Origin: SH-MAG3 sp036374995
GTDB taxonomy: Bacteria > Gemmatimonadota > Gemmatimonadetes > Longimicrobiales > RSA9
Direction of reading: 5' to 3'
Assembly: GCA_036374995.1 (NCBI GenBank)
Contig: DASUSS010000108.1
Coordinates: 186,001-250,000, forward strand
Length of the DNA stretch: 64,000 nt
Notes under the pieces: model-generated
Database searches by the model: none
The model's input: only the letters and a program-made list of their open reading frames with translations
Told to the model about the DNA's origin: nothing
Shown here: one piece after another, positions 26,046 through 35,347 of the stretch
Position numbering within the stretch: position 1 is the stretch's first letter
Layout of the letters: each line of letters opens with the position of its first letter
Position numbers and translations under genes: made by a program

Positions 26046-27320
26046 TCAGTCCCACCAGCCGTGCAGGTACCAGCGATCCCGTCCGGCGTCGCGGAAGATC
26101 CAGACGAGCGTGCCGGCGGCGGTCACGGCGCGAAAGTACTCGCGCGCGTATGTCGCATCCCACTGTCCGCCGGAGACGCGATCAGGACCGGCGGCGTGCA
26201 CGAGGGCCCGCCACTGCCCGTCCCGATAGCGGACAGGCGCCACGTGATCGCGACGCTGCACGCTCTCGACGGTGATCGGGCGTGGCTCGGGCAGGAGCTG
26301 GAGCGTGAGGCCGACCGGCTCAGCCACCGGCGCGGAGCCGCGCTGAAGCGCTTCACGCATTGTGAGCGGACGGTACTCGCCGCGCTGCTCGACGAGCGGA
26401 TGACCGCTCACGACCGGCTCGAGCACGACATCGCCCTGATCCTCGAGGAGGCGGGCGACGGCGGTCTCGACGGCACTGGCCGTGGCGAAGCCGGTGTCGA
26501 ACAGATCGCCCTGGACTGATGCGGCAGCTTCGGTCGACTCCACCTGTACCGCCACACCCGCCACGGCATCGGGCACCGTGAGACGCTCGAGAAGCGCGCG
26601 TGCGAGCCGCAGCCACGCTGCACGGTCCGCTGTCGGCCGCGCCGTCTTCAGCGTACGCTCCCACACCGAGCCGTTCGCGAGCGGCAGCCGCAGGAGCAGG
26701 CGCCGCGCATGCGTGCCGCGCTCCCGCATCTGCTCGCAGATGCCGCCGAGCAGCGCATTCGTCGTGAAGATCAGACGCTCCGGATCCGTAACGACGTAAT
26801 CGACGAAATCGATCGACGCATTCGGCTGTTCCGGCGGCACCGGCATGAAGAGACGGCGCTCGTCATCGCCACGCGCGAGCCTCCACCACTGCACGGCCTC
26901 CGCACCGAACCGCACCTCCACTGCCTCGCGCGCGACAGCCGCCAGCTCACCGCAGGTCGTGATTCCGACATCGGCCAGCCAGCCGAGCAGCGGATCCTCC
27001 AGTCCGAGCACATCCAGCGGGTGCGGTGCCAGGTACGCGCGCTCGCCGCCCGCCTCCCCGCACGCCAGCCGCTCGTCCGCGGCAATCCGTGCCGCCGCCG
27101 CCGCCGTGACCGGCCGCAGCCCCGCACCATAGCGCGCACGTACTCCCAGCGCAGCGAGCCGATCCCGCACGGCCGTGTGCACCACAGCCGCATCCAGGCC
27201 CCGCACATCGAGCCACACCCGCGGAGGATCCAGCGCCACCCGTGGCGCAGATTCGATCAGCGCGGCTGCGAGCGGCTCGAGCGCCGGCGCATCCTCCGGA
27301 AGCAGAATGCACAGAAGCAT
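26046..27320 (-). CDS. imuB: Inactive Y-family polymerase-like protein ImuB
   Basis: A 424-residue ImuB protein. ImuB looks like a Y-family polymerase but lacks the catalytic acids; it links ImuA and DnaE2 to the sliding clamp. Seen: a short N-terminal palm with WLDVRGLDAAVVHTAV, the thumb and little-finger regions with THARRLLLRLPLANG, and the typical C-terminus VWIFRDAGRDRWYLHGWWD. The N-terminal part is shorter than in proteobacterial ImuB and the catalytic DxD is not visible, which fits an inactive protein. It starts seven bases after imuA ends, so the two form an operon. Confidence 0.92.
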   Translation of the reverse strand: MLLCILLPEDAPALEPLAAALIESAPRVALDPPRVWLDVRGLDAAVVHTAVRDRLAALGVRARYGAGLRPVTAAAAARIAADERLACGEAGGERAYLAPHPLDVLGLEDPLLGWLADVGITTCGELAAVAREAVEVRFGAEAVQWWRLARGDDERRLFMPVPPEQPNASIDFVDYVVTDPERLIFTTNALLGGICEQMRERGTHARRLLLRLPLANGSVWERTLKTARPTADRAAWLRLARALLERLTVPDAVAGVAVQVESTEAAASVQGDLFDTGFATASAVETAVARLLEDQGDVVLEPVVSGHPLVEQRGEYRPLTMREALQRGSAPVAEPVGLTLQLLPEPRPITVESVQRRDHVAPVRYRDGQWRALVHAAGPDRVSGGQWDATYAREYFRAVTAAGTLVWIFRDAGRDRWYLHGWWD

Positions 27321-27327
27321 GCCCGGA

Positions 27328-28071
27328 CTACCTCCCCCCGCGCGGCCACGGCACCGTGAAACCGCGCACCTTCGGCCGGGGTGCGCCTCGCCGGTCCGTC
27401 AGCTGCGGCTCAGGCGACGACCGCGCGTGATGCGTTCGCACCGGCAGCTCGAACGACGTCCGGCCGCTCCAGCCGAGCGACGACGCCTCCACCTCGATCT
27501 CCACCGCCACCACTTCGATCGGCTCGCCGAACGGATCGCGTCTCCATCGATAGCCGTCCGGTCGAATGCGGGACGCGATGCGCAGGTGCGTGACCGCGGA
27601 CTCCTCCGTAACCAGAACGAAACCGGCACCGCCCGCCCGCGCCGCGCGTGACAGCCGCACCGCCTCGCGGCCGGCCGCCGGTCCCGCCCCCGTCAGCACC
27701 ACCACTGCAAAGCCGCCACTCCGCAGCAGCTCCTCCGTGCTGACCAGCGCCTCCCGCTCCGTCGACGGACGCACCAGCAGCGGGCCGCTCCGCCAGAAAT
27801 CGGCACTGAGCGCACACGCGCCGTCCACCCAGGCCGACCGTTCCCCGCGCCGGGCCGCCGCCTCGACCACCGTCCTCAGTGCCGCCGTCGCACCCCCACC
27901 CGGCGACCACGTCGTCAGTCGTCCACGCGCCAGACCGGCCCCCGGCAGCATGAGGTCGAGCGCGGGGATCCCCGTGCCCACTGCCGGCGCGAGCCCGCGC
28001 CCCAGCGGCAACGCATCGGGAAACCGGCGCTCCAGCGCCTGTCTCAGCTCGTGCAATGCGGCGGCACTCAT
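27328..28071 (-). CDS. imuA: RecA-like mutagenesis protein ImuA
   Basis: A 247-residue RecA-fold protein of the ImuA/SulA-like type. ImuA-ImuB-DnaE2 form the mutasome that copies past damage in many bacteria. Seen: an N-terminal helix (MSAAALHELRQALERRFPDAL), PAVGTGIPALDLMLPG, and RGRLTTWSPGGGATAALRTV where RecA has its Walker A; the lysine is missing (SPGGGATAA), as is common in ImuA. The start is set at ATG 28071 because the longer frame reads into a palindromic repeat. Period-11 repeats lie 13-34 bases upstream. ImuB follows after seven bases. Confidence 0.9.
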   Translation of the reverse strand: MSAAALHELRQALERRFPDALPLGRGLAPAVGTGIPALDLMLPGAGLARGRLTTWSPGGGATAALRTVVEAAARRGERSAWVDGACALSADFWRSGPLLVRPSTEREALVSTEELLRSGGFAVVVLTGAGPAAGREAVRLSRAARAGGAGFVLVTEESAVTHLRIASRIRPDGYRWRRDPFGEPIEVVAVEIEVEASSLGWSGRTSFELPVRTHHARSSPEPQLTDRRGAPRPKVRGFTVPWPRGGR

Positions 28072-28083
28072 GGGTGTGAATCT

Positions 28084-28105
28084 ACACCGAACAAACACCG
28101 AAGAC
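28084..28105 (-). promoter_or_regulatory. TTCGGTGT direct repeat upstream of imuA
   Basis: On the minus strand TTCGGTGT occurs twice with a period of exactly 11 bases (ACACCGAA at 28084-28091 and 28095-28102). The distal copy is part of ACACCGAAGAC, the same 11-mer as in front of dnaE2. The spacing equals that of the alphaproteobacterial LexA box (GTTC-N7-GTTC), though the bases only partly agree. It starts 13 bases before the imuA start. Confidence 0.5.
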
Positions 28106-28107
28106 AA

Positions 28108-28236
28108 CCGGCGGACCCGGCACCAGATTTCTGTTTCGGCGGCTCCAGCCATCGAAACGCCCGGCCGGCGGCACGGTTCCGGGACGACCGGCTGCTCCTG
28201 CGGGCCGAAACAGAAATCTGGTGCCGGGTCCGCCGG
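28108..28236. repeat. Interspersed palindrome, copy C
   Basis: Perfect 33-bp inverted arms, 28108-28140 and 28204-28236, around a 63-base centre. The core is GGCACCAGATTTCTGTTT, so the T at the end replaces the usual AC. The outer bases differ from copies B and D (CCCGG in place of CTGG or CGCGG) and both arms carry the same change. It occupies much of the 333-base gap (28072-28404) between imuA and the sigma factor gene, which are divergent. The rest of the gap shows no gene. Confidence 0.9.
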
Positions 28237-28404
28237 GTGGTCGGCGCGGGCACTCGCCGATACGATTCACGCCCTCGCACGCGACGCGCGTGCCCGCGTC
28301 AAACAGATCGACCGAAAGGGCGTCCAATCAGGAATGGATGAACGGGATCGAACGGGCTCCGGCTGTCGCGCGGATCATGACATCCTCAACGAAACAGTGA
28401 GGTC

Positions 28405-28983
28405 ATGCGTCCTCGTGATGTAAGCCTGGACACCGATACGCGCCTGGTGCTGCGCGCCCGGGAGGGTGATCGGGAGGCATTCGAGGTTCTGGTCCGGCGC
28501 TACCTGAAGAGCGCGTACGCGGTGGCGCTGGCGGAACTGGCGGATCCGCGGGACGCGGAAGACGCGGTTCAGGATTCGTTCATCACGGCGCTGGAGCGGC
28601 TGGACGACTGCCGTGATCCGGCGGCATTCTCGGGCTGGCTGCGGCGGATCGTGCGCAATCGCGCGCGGTCGGTGCGGCGGCGGGAGCGGATCCGGGAGAC
28701 GGACGCGCTGGAGCGGGTCGGCAACACGGCGTCGGTGCAGGATCCGGCGCGGGATCTGGACCGAACGGAGCTGCGGCAGCGTCTGGAGGCAGCGCTTCAG
28801 GGTCTGAGCGAGGTACAGCGCCGGGTGGTGCTGATGCACGATCTGGAGGGGTATCGCCACCGGGACATAGCGGTGGAGCTGGACATACCGGAAGGCACGG
28901 TGCGTTCGCACCTGTTCTTCGCGAGGCGGGCTCTGCGGGAAGTCCTCGGAGACGCTGGACGGAAGGAAGACGATGACGGATGA
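28405..28983 (+). CDS. ECF RNA polymerase sigma factor
   Basis: A 192-residue sigma-70 family protein of the extracytoplasmic function type. Region 2 (DREAFEVLVRRYLKSAYAVA and EDAVQDSFITALERL) binds the -10 element, and region 4 (LQGLSEVQRRVVLMHDLEGY with HRDIAVELDIPEGTVRSHLF) binds the -35. The linker between the two is normal. It is the first gene of a six-gene run that ends with a MacB-like permease at 33787, and it overlaps the next gene by 11 bases. The partner that restrains it is probably the product of that next gene. Confidence 0.95.
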   Translation: MRPRDVSLDTDTRLVLRAREGDREAFEVLVRRYLKSAYAVALAELADPRDAEDAVQDSFITALERLDDCRDPAAFSGWLRRIVRNRARSVRRRERIRETDALERVGNTASVQDPARDLDRTELRQRLEAALQGLSEVQRRVVLMHDLEGYRHRDIAVELDIPEGTVRSHLFFARRALREVLGDAGRKEDDDG

Positions 28984-29323
28984 GCGATTGGACCTGAGCG
29001 CACTGGAGCCGGACGACGTGCAGCGCGAGCTGCTCGTGGCGGCGATCATGGCGCGCGCCGGCAGCGAGCTGGCCCGACGGGCGGCGGACGTGAGTCCGAT
29101 CGCCGTGCTGTCGGACTGGATGCGGCCGGCGCTCGCGGCGGCTGCCATCGTCGCCGCGATCTGCATCTCGGTGCTGTCGAGCGGCGAGCTGACACACGTG
29201 GAGCCGGGCGCCGGCCTCACGGACGCGCTGGACGTGCCTGCCCCGGTCAACGAGTGGCTGATCAGCGGTCGCGAGCCGACGGTGGCGGATCTGCTGATTG
29301 CATTGGAAGGAGAGAGCCGGTGA
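28973..29323 (+). CDS. Small single-pass membrane protein, possible anti-sigma factor
   Basis: A 116-residue protein. It begins with an acidic helical stretch (MTDERLDLSALEPDDVQREL), then one membrane helix (PALAAAAIVAAICISVLS), then a periplasmic tail of about 45 residues. No zinc-binding HxxxCxxC motif is seen, so it is not a standard ZAS anti-sigma. However, its place right after an ECF sigma gene, with an 11-base overlap, and its topology both match an anti-sigma factor. The start is preceded by GGAAGGAAG. The next gene overlaps by GTGA. Confidence 0.7.
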   Translation: MTDERLDLSALEPDDVQRELLVAAIMARAGSELARRAADVSPIAVLSDWMRPALAAAAIVAAICISVLSSGELTHVEPGAGLTDALDVPAPVNEWLISGREPTVADLLIALEGESR

Positions 29324-29703
29324 CGCCTACACCGAAGAGAGCCCGCCTGATCGGACTGCTCGTGCTGGCACTGATGTTCGCAGTGGGAGCATTGACGGGC
29401 GCAGCGACGATGCGCGTGGCGGGCAGCGAGCGAGATGCGGTGCGCGAGCGCGCGGAGTCGCGCGAGCGCCGCCCGGACCTGTTCGAGACGCTGCAGCTCA
29501 CGCCCGAGCAGCGCGTCCAGATCGACATGATCATGGAGCGCCGCCGCGAGGAGGTGGAAGCGTTCTGGGAGGAGCACGGGCCGCAGCTGCGTGCGGTGAT
29601 GGATTCGGCGCGGGCGGAGATCCGTGCGGTACTGACACCGGAACAGCGCGAGCTCGAGGAACGGTTCCGTGCCGAGCGCCGTCGCCACTACGAGAGGCAC
29701 TGA
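29320..29703 (+). CDS. Spy/CpxP-like periplasmic sensor protein
   Basis: A 127-residue protein that starts at GTG 29320, with GGAAGGAG upstream. One N-terminal membrane helix (ARLIGLLVLALMFAVGALTG) leads to a helical periplasmic region. The repeated LTPEQR motif (LQLTPEQRVQIDMIM and VLTPEQRELEERFRAE) is the hallmark of the CpxP/Spy/RcnR-like heavy-metal sensor and chaperone family, which detects metals or misfolded proteins. The charged sequence between the two motifs fits the long curved helices of Spy. Together with the sigma factor this makes an envelope stress switch likely. Confidence 0.82.
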   Translation: MTPTPKRARLIGLLVLALMFAVGALTGAATMRVAGSERDAVRERAESRERRPDLFETLQLTPEQRVQIDMIMERRREEVEAFWEEHGPQLRAVMDSARAEIRAVLTPEQRELEERFRAERRRHYERH

Positions 29704-29708
29704 CCGTG

Positions 29709-31049
29709 ATGACGATTCGAACGATGGGTAACTCGAAGGGCAATGCGTTGCTGCGAGCTGGTGCCACCGCGTTTCTCGCCGTGCTGCTGATTGCAGCGCC
29801 AGGCGACGCCCAGGTTCCGGACACGATGAAGCTCACGCTCGACGATGTCGTTCGCAGAGCATTGCAGCACAGCCCGCAGGTGGTGCAGGCGCAGGGCGCC
29901 GTCCAGACAGCGGGCGCGTCGGAGCTGAGCGCGATCGGCGCGTTCCTGCCGAATCTGAACATCAGCAGCGGCGCGGCGCTGTCGAGCACGCAGCGGTTCG
30001 ACCCGAACACGAACACGAACGTGACCGGCTCGAGCGACAGCTACAATGCGGGGATCAGCAGCTCGATCGACCTGTTCACGGGAGGTCGGCGCGGAGCCCA
30101 GCTGACGCAGGCGCGGGCGGAGACGCGAGCGTCGGAAGCCGCGCTCGTCGAGCAGCGCTACGCGGTCACACTCAACGCGAAGGCGGCCTACTTCGATGTC
30201 GCGCGCGCGGCCGATCTGATCCGCTCCGCCGAAGCACGCCTTCAGCGTGCGGATGAAGGTCTGGCTGCAGCGCAGCTCCGATCACAGGCCGGCTCCGCGA
30301 CACGCTCGGACGTGCTGCGCGCCGAGCTCGAGCGGACGAATTCGCGCCAGGCCCTGCTCGTGGCGCACAATCAGAAGCGCGCCGCGATGTTCGCGCTCGG
30401 CCGGCTCGTGGCGGTCGACGGACCCGTCGATGTCATCGCGGACGAACCGCTGGTCGCGACGGATCTGCCGCTCACGTCCGAACAGCTGCTCGAGCTCGCA
30501 CTTGCGCAGGCTCCCGGCGTGATCACCGCCCAGGCGAACGAGCGCGCGGCGCTCGCCGGCGTACGGGTCTCGCGCTCGCAGTACATGCCGAGCCTGAGCG
30601 GATCCGGCAGCTACAACTGGAACAACGATGCGCCGTCGTTCCGCGACCTGCGCAGCAGCTGGTCGCTCCGTCTCGGCCTCTCGTTCCCCGTATTCAATCG
30701 CTTTGCGCGCGAGGAGACGGTCGAGCGCTCGCAGGTGCAGGCGACTGTCGCCCGATACCAGCTCGAGGATGCGCGCCGTGCTACGCGGGCGAATCTCGAG
30801 CGAGTGCTCGGCACGCTGGAAACGGCGCGCGAGCAGATCACGATTGCGCGCGAAGCGCTCGCGCTGGCGGAGGAGGACCTGCGCGTCCAGCAGGAACGTT
30901 ACCGGCTCGGAGTCTCGACGATCCTCGAGCAGGTCACATCGCAGGAGAATCTGGTGACTGCCGAAGCGAATCTCATTGCAGCGCAGTACGACTATCAGCT
31001 CGCACTCGCCGAGCTCGAGGCGCTGATCGGCAGAGAGCTTCAGAACTGA
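29709..31049 (+). CDS. TolC family outer-membrane efflux channel
   Basis: About 446 residues. TolC proteins form trimeric channels through the outer membrane and periplasm. After a signal peptide (LRAGATAFLAVLLIAAPGDAQ), the protein has the duplicated helix-strand arrangement, with TLDDVVRRALQHSPQVVQAQ at the start of the first half and LTSEQLLELALAQAPGVITA at the start of the second. LTQARAETRASEAALVEQRY belongs to the coiled-coil barrel. The start could be GTG 29706 or ATG 29709; a GAGAGG site stands 8 or 11 bases upstream. It belongs to the operon with the adaptor and permease that follow. Confidence 0.93.
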   Translation: MTIRTMGNSKGNALLRAGATAFLAVLLIAAPGDAQVPDTMKLTLDDVVRRALQHSPQVVQAQGAVQTAGASELSAIGAFLPNLNISSGAALSSTQRFDPNTNTNVTGSSDSYNAGISSSIDLFTGGRRGAQLTQARAETRASEAALVEQRYAVTLNAKAAYFDVARAADLIRSAEARLQRADEGLAAAQLRSQAGSATRSDVLRAELERTNSRQALLVAHNQKRAAMFALGRLVAVDGPVDVIADEPLVATDLPLTSEQLLELALAQAPGVITAQANERAALAGVRVSRSQYMPSLSGSGSYNWNNDAPSFRDLRSSWSLRLGLSFPVFNRFAREETVERSQVQATVARYQLEDARRATRANLERVLGTLETAREQITIAREALALAEEDLRVQQERYRLGVSTILEQVTSQENLVTAEANLIAAQYDYQLALAELEALIGRELQN

Positions 31050-31113
31050 CGTTTGACATGAGAGCGGTCGCGAACCATTCGACGCCCGAAAATCGAACGA
31101 CGTGGAGGATTCG

Positions 31114-32565
31114 GTGACAATGAAGAAGTGGATCAGGCCGGTGCTCGCACTGGTGATCGTGCTCATCGCGGCGAGTGCATTCATCGTGCGCGGCGACAGC
31201 GGCGAGGAGGTAGAGAGCACCGAGCTCGAGTTCCAGGTCGCGGAGCGGCGTTCGCTCGAGGTGACCGCGGAGGCGGCCGGTCTGATCGAGCCGATCCGTC
31301 TGGTTGAAGTGAAGTCCAAGGCCTCGGGCGAGATCACGGCGCTCCACGCGGAGACGGGTGATGCCGTGCGTCGTGGCGATCTGCTGGGCGAGGTGGACCC
31401 GCGCGACGTGCGGAACTCGTTCGCGCAGGCGGAAGCCGACCTGGAAGTCGCCAGGGCGCGGATGACCACGGCACAGGCGCAGAAGAAGCGCTCCGATGAG
31501 CTGCTCAAGGCGAATGTCATCACGGAGCAGGAGTTCGAGTCGGCCGCGTTCGAGGAGGCCAACGCGCGCTCGCAGCTCGTGAAGGCCCAGGTCAACCTCG
31601 AGCTCGCGCGCGAGCGTCTCAGCGACGTAACGATCAGCGCGCCCATCGATGGCGTCATCATCAGCAAGAGCGTCGAGGAGGGCACGATCATCCAGTCGGC
31701 GAGCCAGAACATCTCCGGCGGCTCGATCATCTTCACGATGGCGGACCTCTCCGAGATGCAGGTGCGCACACTGGTCGATGAGACCGACCTCGGCAAGATC
31801 AAGCCGGGGCAGCAGGCCCGTGTCTCGGTGGAGGCATTCCCGGGCCGCACGTTCATCGGCACAGTCCTCAAGATCGAGCCGCAGGCGATCGTCGAGCAGA
31901 ACGTGACGATGTTCCCGGTGCTCGTGCACCTGGAGAACAGCGACGGCGCGCTCAAGCCGGGCATGAACGCGGAAGTCGTCGTCGAGGTGGCGCGGCGTCA
32001 GGACGTGGTCACGGTACCGAATGCGTCCGTCGTGTCGATGCGTGATGCAGTCGCAGCAGGTACGCTGCTCGGGTTGTCGGAGGAGAGCATGCGTGAATCG
32101 CTGCGCGGCGGACGGTCTGCACCGGACAGCCAGGCTTCGGCTGCGGGTGGGAGCGGCGCGCAGAACGGCGCGGCACCGGCCGGCGCCGGGCGCGCACGCA
32201 CGCCTCAGGGTGAGGGGGCCGCCCCGCAGCGTGAGCCGGGGGCAGCGGGTGGTCCAGCGGGTATGGCCGGGAGTGGTATGGCCGCACCGCGCCCCGGAGC
32301 ACGCGCGGCGCGCGGCATCGGCAACGGCGACACGCGCATGGGGGTTCTCTTCGTGCGCACGGCGACGTCGATCGAGCCGCGGGTCGCCGTGCTGGGCCTC
32401 AACGACTGGGATTTCACGGAAGTGATCCGCGGCGTCGAGCCCGGTGAGGAGGTCGTGCTGATCTCCGTCGCGCGGCTCCAGCAGCAGCAGCAGGACATGC
32501 TCGACCGCATGCGGCAGCGCAACTCCGGACCGTTCCCCGGCGCCAGCGCCCCCGGCCGCCGCTAG
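31114..32565 (+). CDS. Efflux periplasmic adaptor protein (HlyD/MacA-like)
   Basis: About 483 residues. The N-terminal anchor (IRPVLALVIVLIAASAFIV) leads to a lipoyl-type domain (VKSKASGEITALHAETGDAV), an alpha-hairpin (SELLKAN, QEFESAAFEEANARSQ) and beta-barrel domains. It would link the permease to the TolC-like channel. A low-complexity stretch rich in Gly, Ala and Pro, about 320-420, interrupts the membrane-proximal part, and is not seen in typical MacA. I start at GTG 31114, with GGAGG five bases upstream; an ATG two codons later is an alternative. Confidence 0.92.
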   Translation: MTMKKWIRPVLALVIVLIAASAFIVRGDSGEEVESTELEFQVAERRSLEVTAEAAGLIEPIRLVEVKSKASGEITALHAETGDAVRRGDLLGEVDPRDVRNSFAQAEADLEVARARMTTAQAQKKRSDELLKANVITEQEFESAAFEEANARSQLVKAQVNLELARERLSDVTISAPIDGVIISKSVEEGTIIQSASQNISGGSIIFTMADLSEMQVRTLVDETDLGKIKPGQQARVSVEAFPGRTFIGTVLKIEPQAIVEQNVTMFPVLVHLENSDGALKPGMNAEVVVEVARRQDVVTVPNASVVSMRDAVAAGTLLGLSEESMRESLRGGRSAPDSQASAAGGSGAQNGAAPAGAGRARTPQGEGAAPQREPGAAGGPAGMAGSGMAAPRPGARAARGIGNGDTRMGVLFVRTATSIEPRVAVLGLNDWDFTEVIRGVEPGEEVVLISVARLQQQQQDMLDRMRQRNSGPFPGASAPGRR

Positions 32566-32575
32566 GAGCGGGCTC

Positions 32576-33787
<1,212 letters not shown>

Positions 33788-33788
33788 G

Positions 33789-33908
33789 CGGACCTGGCAC
33801 CAGATTTCAGTTACGTCGCGCCCGAACATGAGAACGCCCCGCTGCCGACTCGCAGCGGGGCGTTTCCATGCGCAGGTGCGCCGTAACTGAAATCTGGTGC
33901 CAGGTCCG
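33789..33908. repeat. Interspersed palindrome, copy D
   Basis: Arms of 27 bp at 33789-33815 and 33882-33908 are perfect reverse complements, with GGCACCAGATTTCAGTTACG. The centre contains a second, independent hairpin (33833-33865). The element fills the space between the MacB-like gene and the convergent propeller-lipoprotein gene. Confidence 0.9.
33833..33865. terminator. Bidirectional terminator-like hairpin inside palindrome D
   Basis: AACGCCCCGCTG (33833-33844) and CAGCGGGGCGTT (33853-33864) form a 12-bp stem around an eight-base loop, and T follows on the right side. It stands between two convergent transcription units, so it can stop both. Confidence 0.75.
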
Positions 33909-33909
33909 A

Positions 33910-35199
33910 TCAGGGCGCCGGCTCGTCCGGTAGCGCACTCAGCCGCGCCACATACTGGACGTCGTATTCATCGCGCAGCACACCCCACACGTGACCGCCC
34001 CGGATGGTCATCGGCCGGAACCGGTCCGGCAGCCGGACGGCACCGACATAATCGCCGTCGGACTCGAACACCTCGTACACCGTCGGCTCGAGCCACTGGT
34101 CCACGGGCATTCGCCCGCGCGCATCGCGCTCTGCGTCCGGGTCCGGCGGCTGACGCACACCCGGCTGGGAGATGCGGATCCAGATGCGGTTGTCATCGCC
34201 GACGCGGATCTCGGTGAAGGCCGGCTTCGTCGGCGGTGGCTGCGGCCCATCCCAACTCCAGCTGCCGTCCAGATTCTGCATGCTGCGCGTGACGCGTTCA
34301 ATGGCCGCGGCAGCCTCGGCCTGGTCGACGGGAACGGGAGCCACATCACGCTCGATGCGGAGAACGGTGCCATCGCTTCGCCAGATGAACACGGCATATC
34401 GGTCTGCAATGCCGCCGATGAACTCGCCGTTCCGATTCATCGCGCTGAGCGCCTGCGGCCAGAACGGGACGTTGGACATCGACATGCTCCGGTTGTTGCC
34501 CGACACGCGCGTTGCCGTGAGCCGCGGCGGCTCATAGTCGACGTAAGGTCGCACCACCGTGTCGCCCCATTCACCGCTGCTGCTCAACCTGAGCATTCCG
34601 GTCCGCCACGATCCATCATCGTGACGGACGGCGATGATGTCAGTGTAGACGTTGTCGTCCTCGTCACGGAAAATCGGCGCACTGGTGATGAAGCCGCCGG
34701 GGATCGGCCACGTCGTCAGGGATTCGCCGTCGCGCGAGTAGACGTTCATGCGCGCGTTGCCTGCATCGCGCACGACCAGCCGTCCATCGCTCAGAAACAG
34801 CATGCCATACGGCTGTTTCAACTCTCCCGGTCCCTCGCCCTGCCGGCCGAAGGTCCGCACATGCGTGCCGTCGGGAGAATAGACGCGGATGTTGAGCGTC
34901 TGACCGTCGAGAACGTACATGGTGCCGTCGTCGGCAACCGCGATGTCCTGGACGTTGCCGAACGTGTACTCATCGGCCCCCTCCAGCTCGCCGATCACGA
35001 CCTCCTGCACGGCAGTATCCGGGGTCGTCGCGCCGGCGATGCGCACGATCGTCGTATCTCCCACGACCTCTCGCGTGACGCTCGGACCGCCGCTCGCCGC
35101 ATCGGCGCACGCCCAGACGAATACGGCCAGTGCGAGCAGGAGCAGCGCCGGAGCACCAGAGAAGAGGTGATCCCGCGAGCTCGTCGGGTCTGCGCTCAA
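33910..35199 (-). CDS. Six-bladed beta-propeller lipoprotein
   Basis: About 429 residues. A lipoprotein signal with the lipobox-like VFVWAC leads to a propeller of NHL-type blades, with repeated motifs: IAVADDGTMYVLDGQTLNIR, VYSPDGTHVRTFGRQGEGPG, LFLSDGRLVVRDAGNARMNV. Such 6-bladed propellers in this kind of bacterium are usually surface or periplasmic binding proteins of unknown ligand. The C-terminal half keeps the blades less clearly, with VGDDNRIWIRI. The start is the TTG at 35199 because AGAGG is five bases away; a GTG 14 codons upstream is an alternative. It is a single-gene unit, convergent with the permease. Confidence 0.82.
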   Translation of the reverse strand: MSADPTSSRDHLFSGAPALLLLALAVFVWACADAASGGPSVTREVVGDTTIVRIAGATTPDTAVQEVVIGELEGADEYTFGNVQDIAVADDGTMYVLDGQTLNIRVYSPDGTHVRTFGRQGEGPGELKQPYGMLFLSDGRLVVRDAGNARMNVYSRDGESLTTWPIPGGFITSAPIFRDEDDNVYTDIIAVRHDDGSWRTGMLRLSSSGEWGDTVVRPYVDYEPPRLTATRVSGNNRSMSMSNVPFWPQALSAMNRNGEFIGGIADRYAVFIWRSDGTVLRIERDVAPVPVDQAEAAAAIERVTRSMQNLDGSWSWDGPQPPPTKPAFTEIRVGDDNRIWIRISQPGVRQPPDPDAERDARGRMPVDQWLEPTVYEVFESDGDYVGAVRLPDRFRPMTIRGGHVWGVLRDEYDVQYVARLSALPDEPAP

Positions 35200-35303
35200 A
35201 ACGACCTCTCGGTACGGGTGCCGGTTCCGCCGGGCGTCCACAGACCCCTCCCGGCAGCGTTCCGGATGGGGATTCTACTCCCGGCCGCCCCCATGGCGGG
35301 AGC

Positions 35304-35335
35304 GGCCGTTTCTGAATTCTGGTGCCGCGTCCGCG
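35304..35335. repeat. Solitary half of an interspersed palindrome
   Basis: GCCGTTTCTGAATTCTGGTG and the following CCGCGTCCGCGG match the right arm of copy B with several changes. No left arm is seen within 100 bases. It lies in the 148-base gap between the propeller gene and the EF-G gene and could be a remnant. Confidence 0.6.
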
Positions 35336-35347
35336 GGCGTCCGCGGG

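Noticed and set aside
28072..28152. A 27-codon N-terminal extension of imuA
   Set aside because: The extension reads through palindrome C; the ATG at 28071 fits the ImuA family N-terminus.
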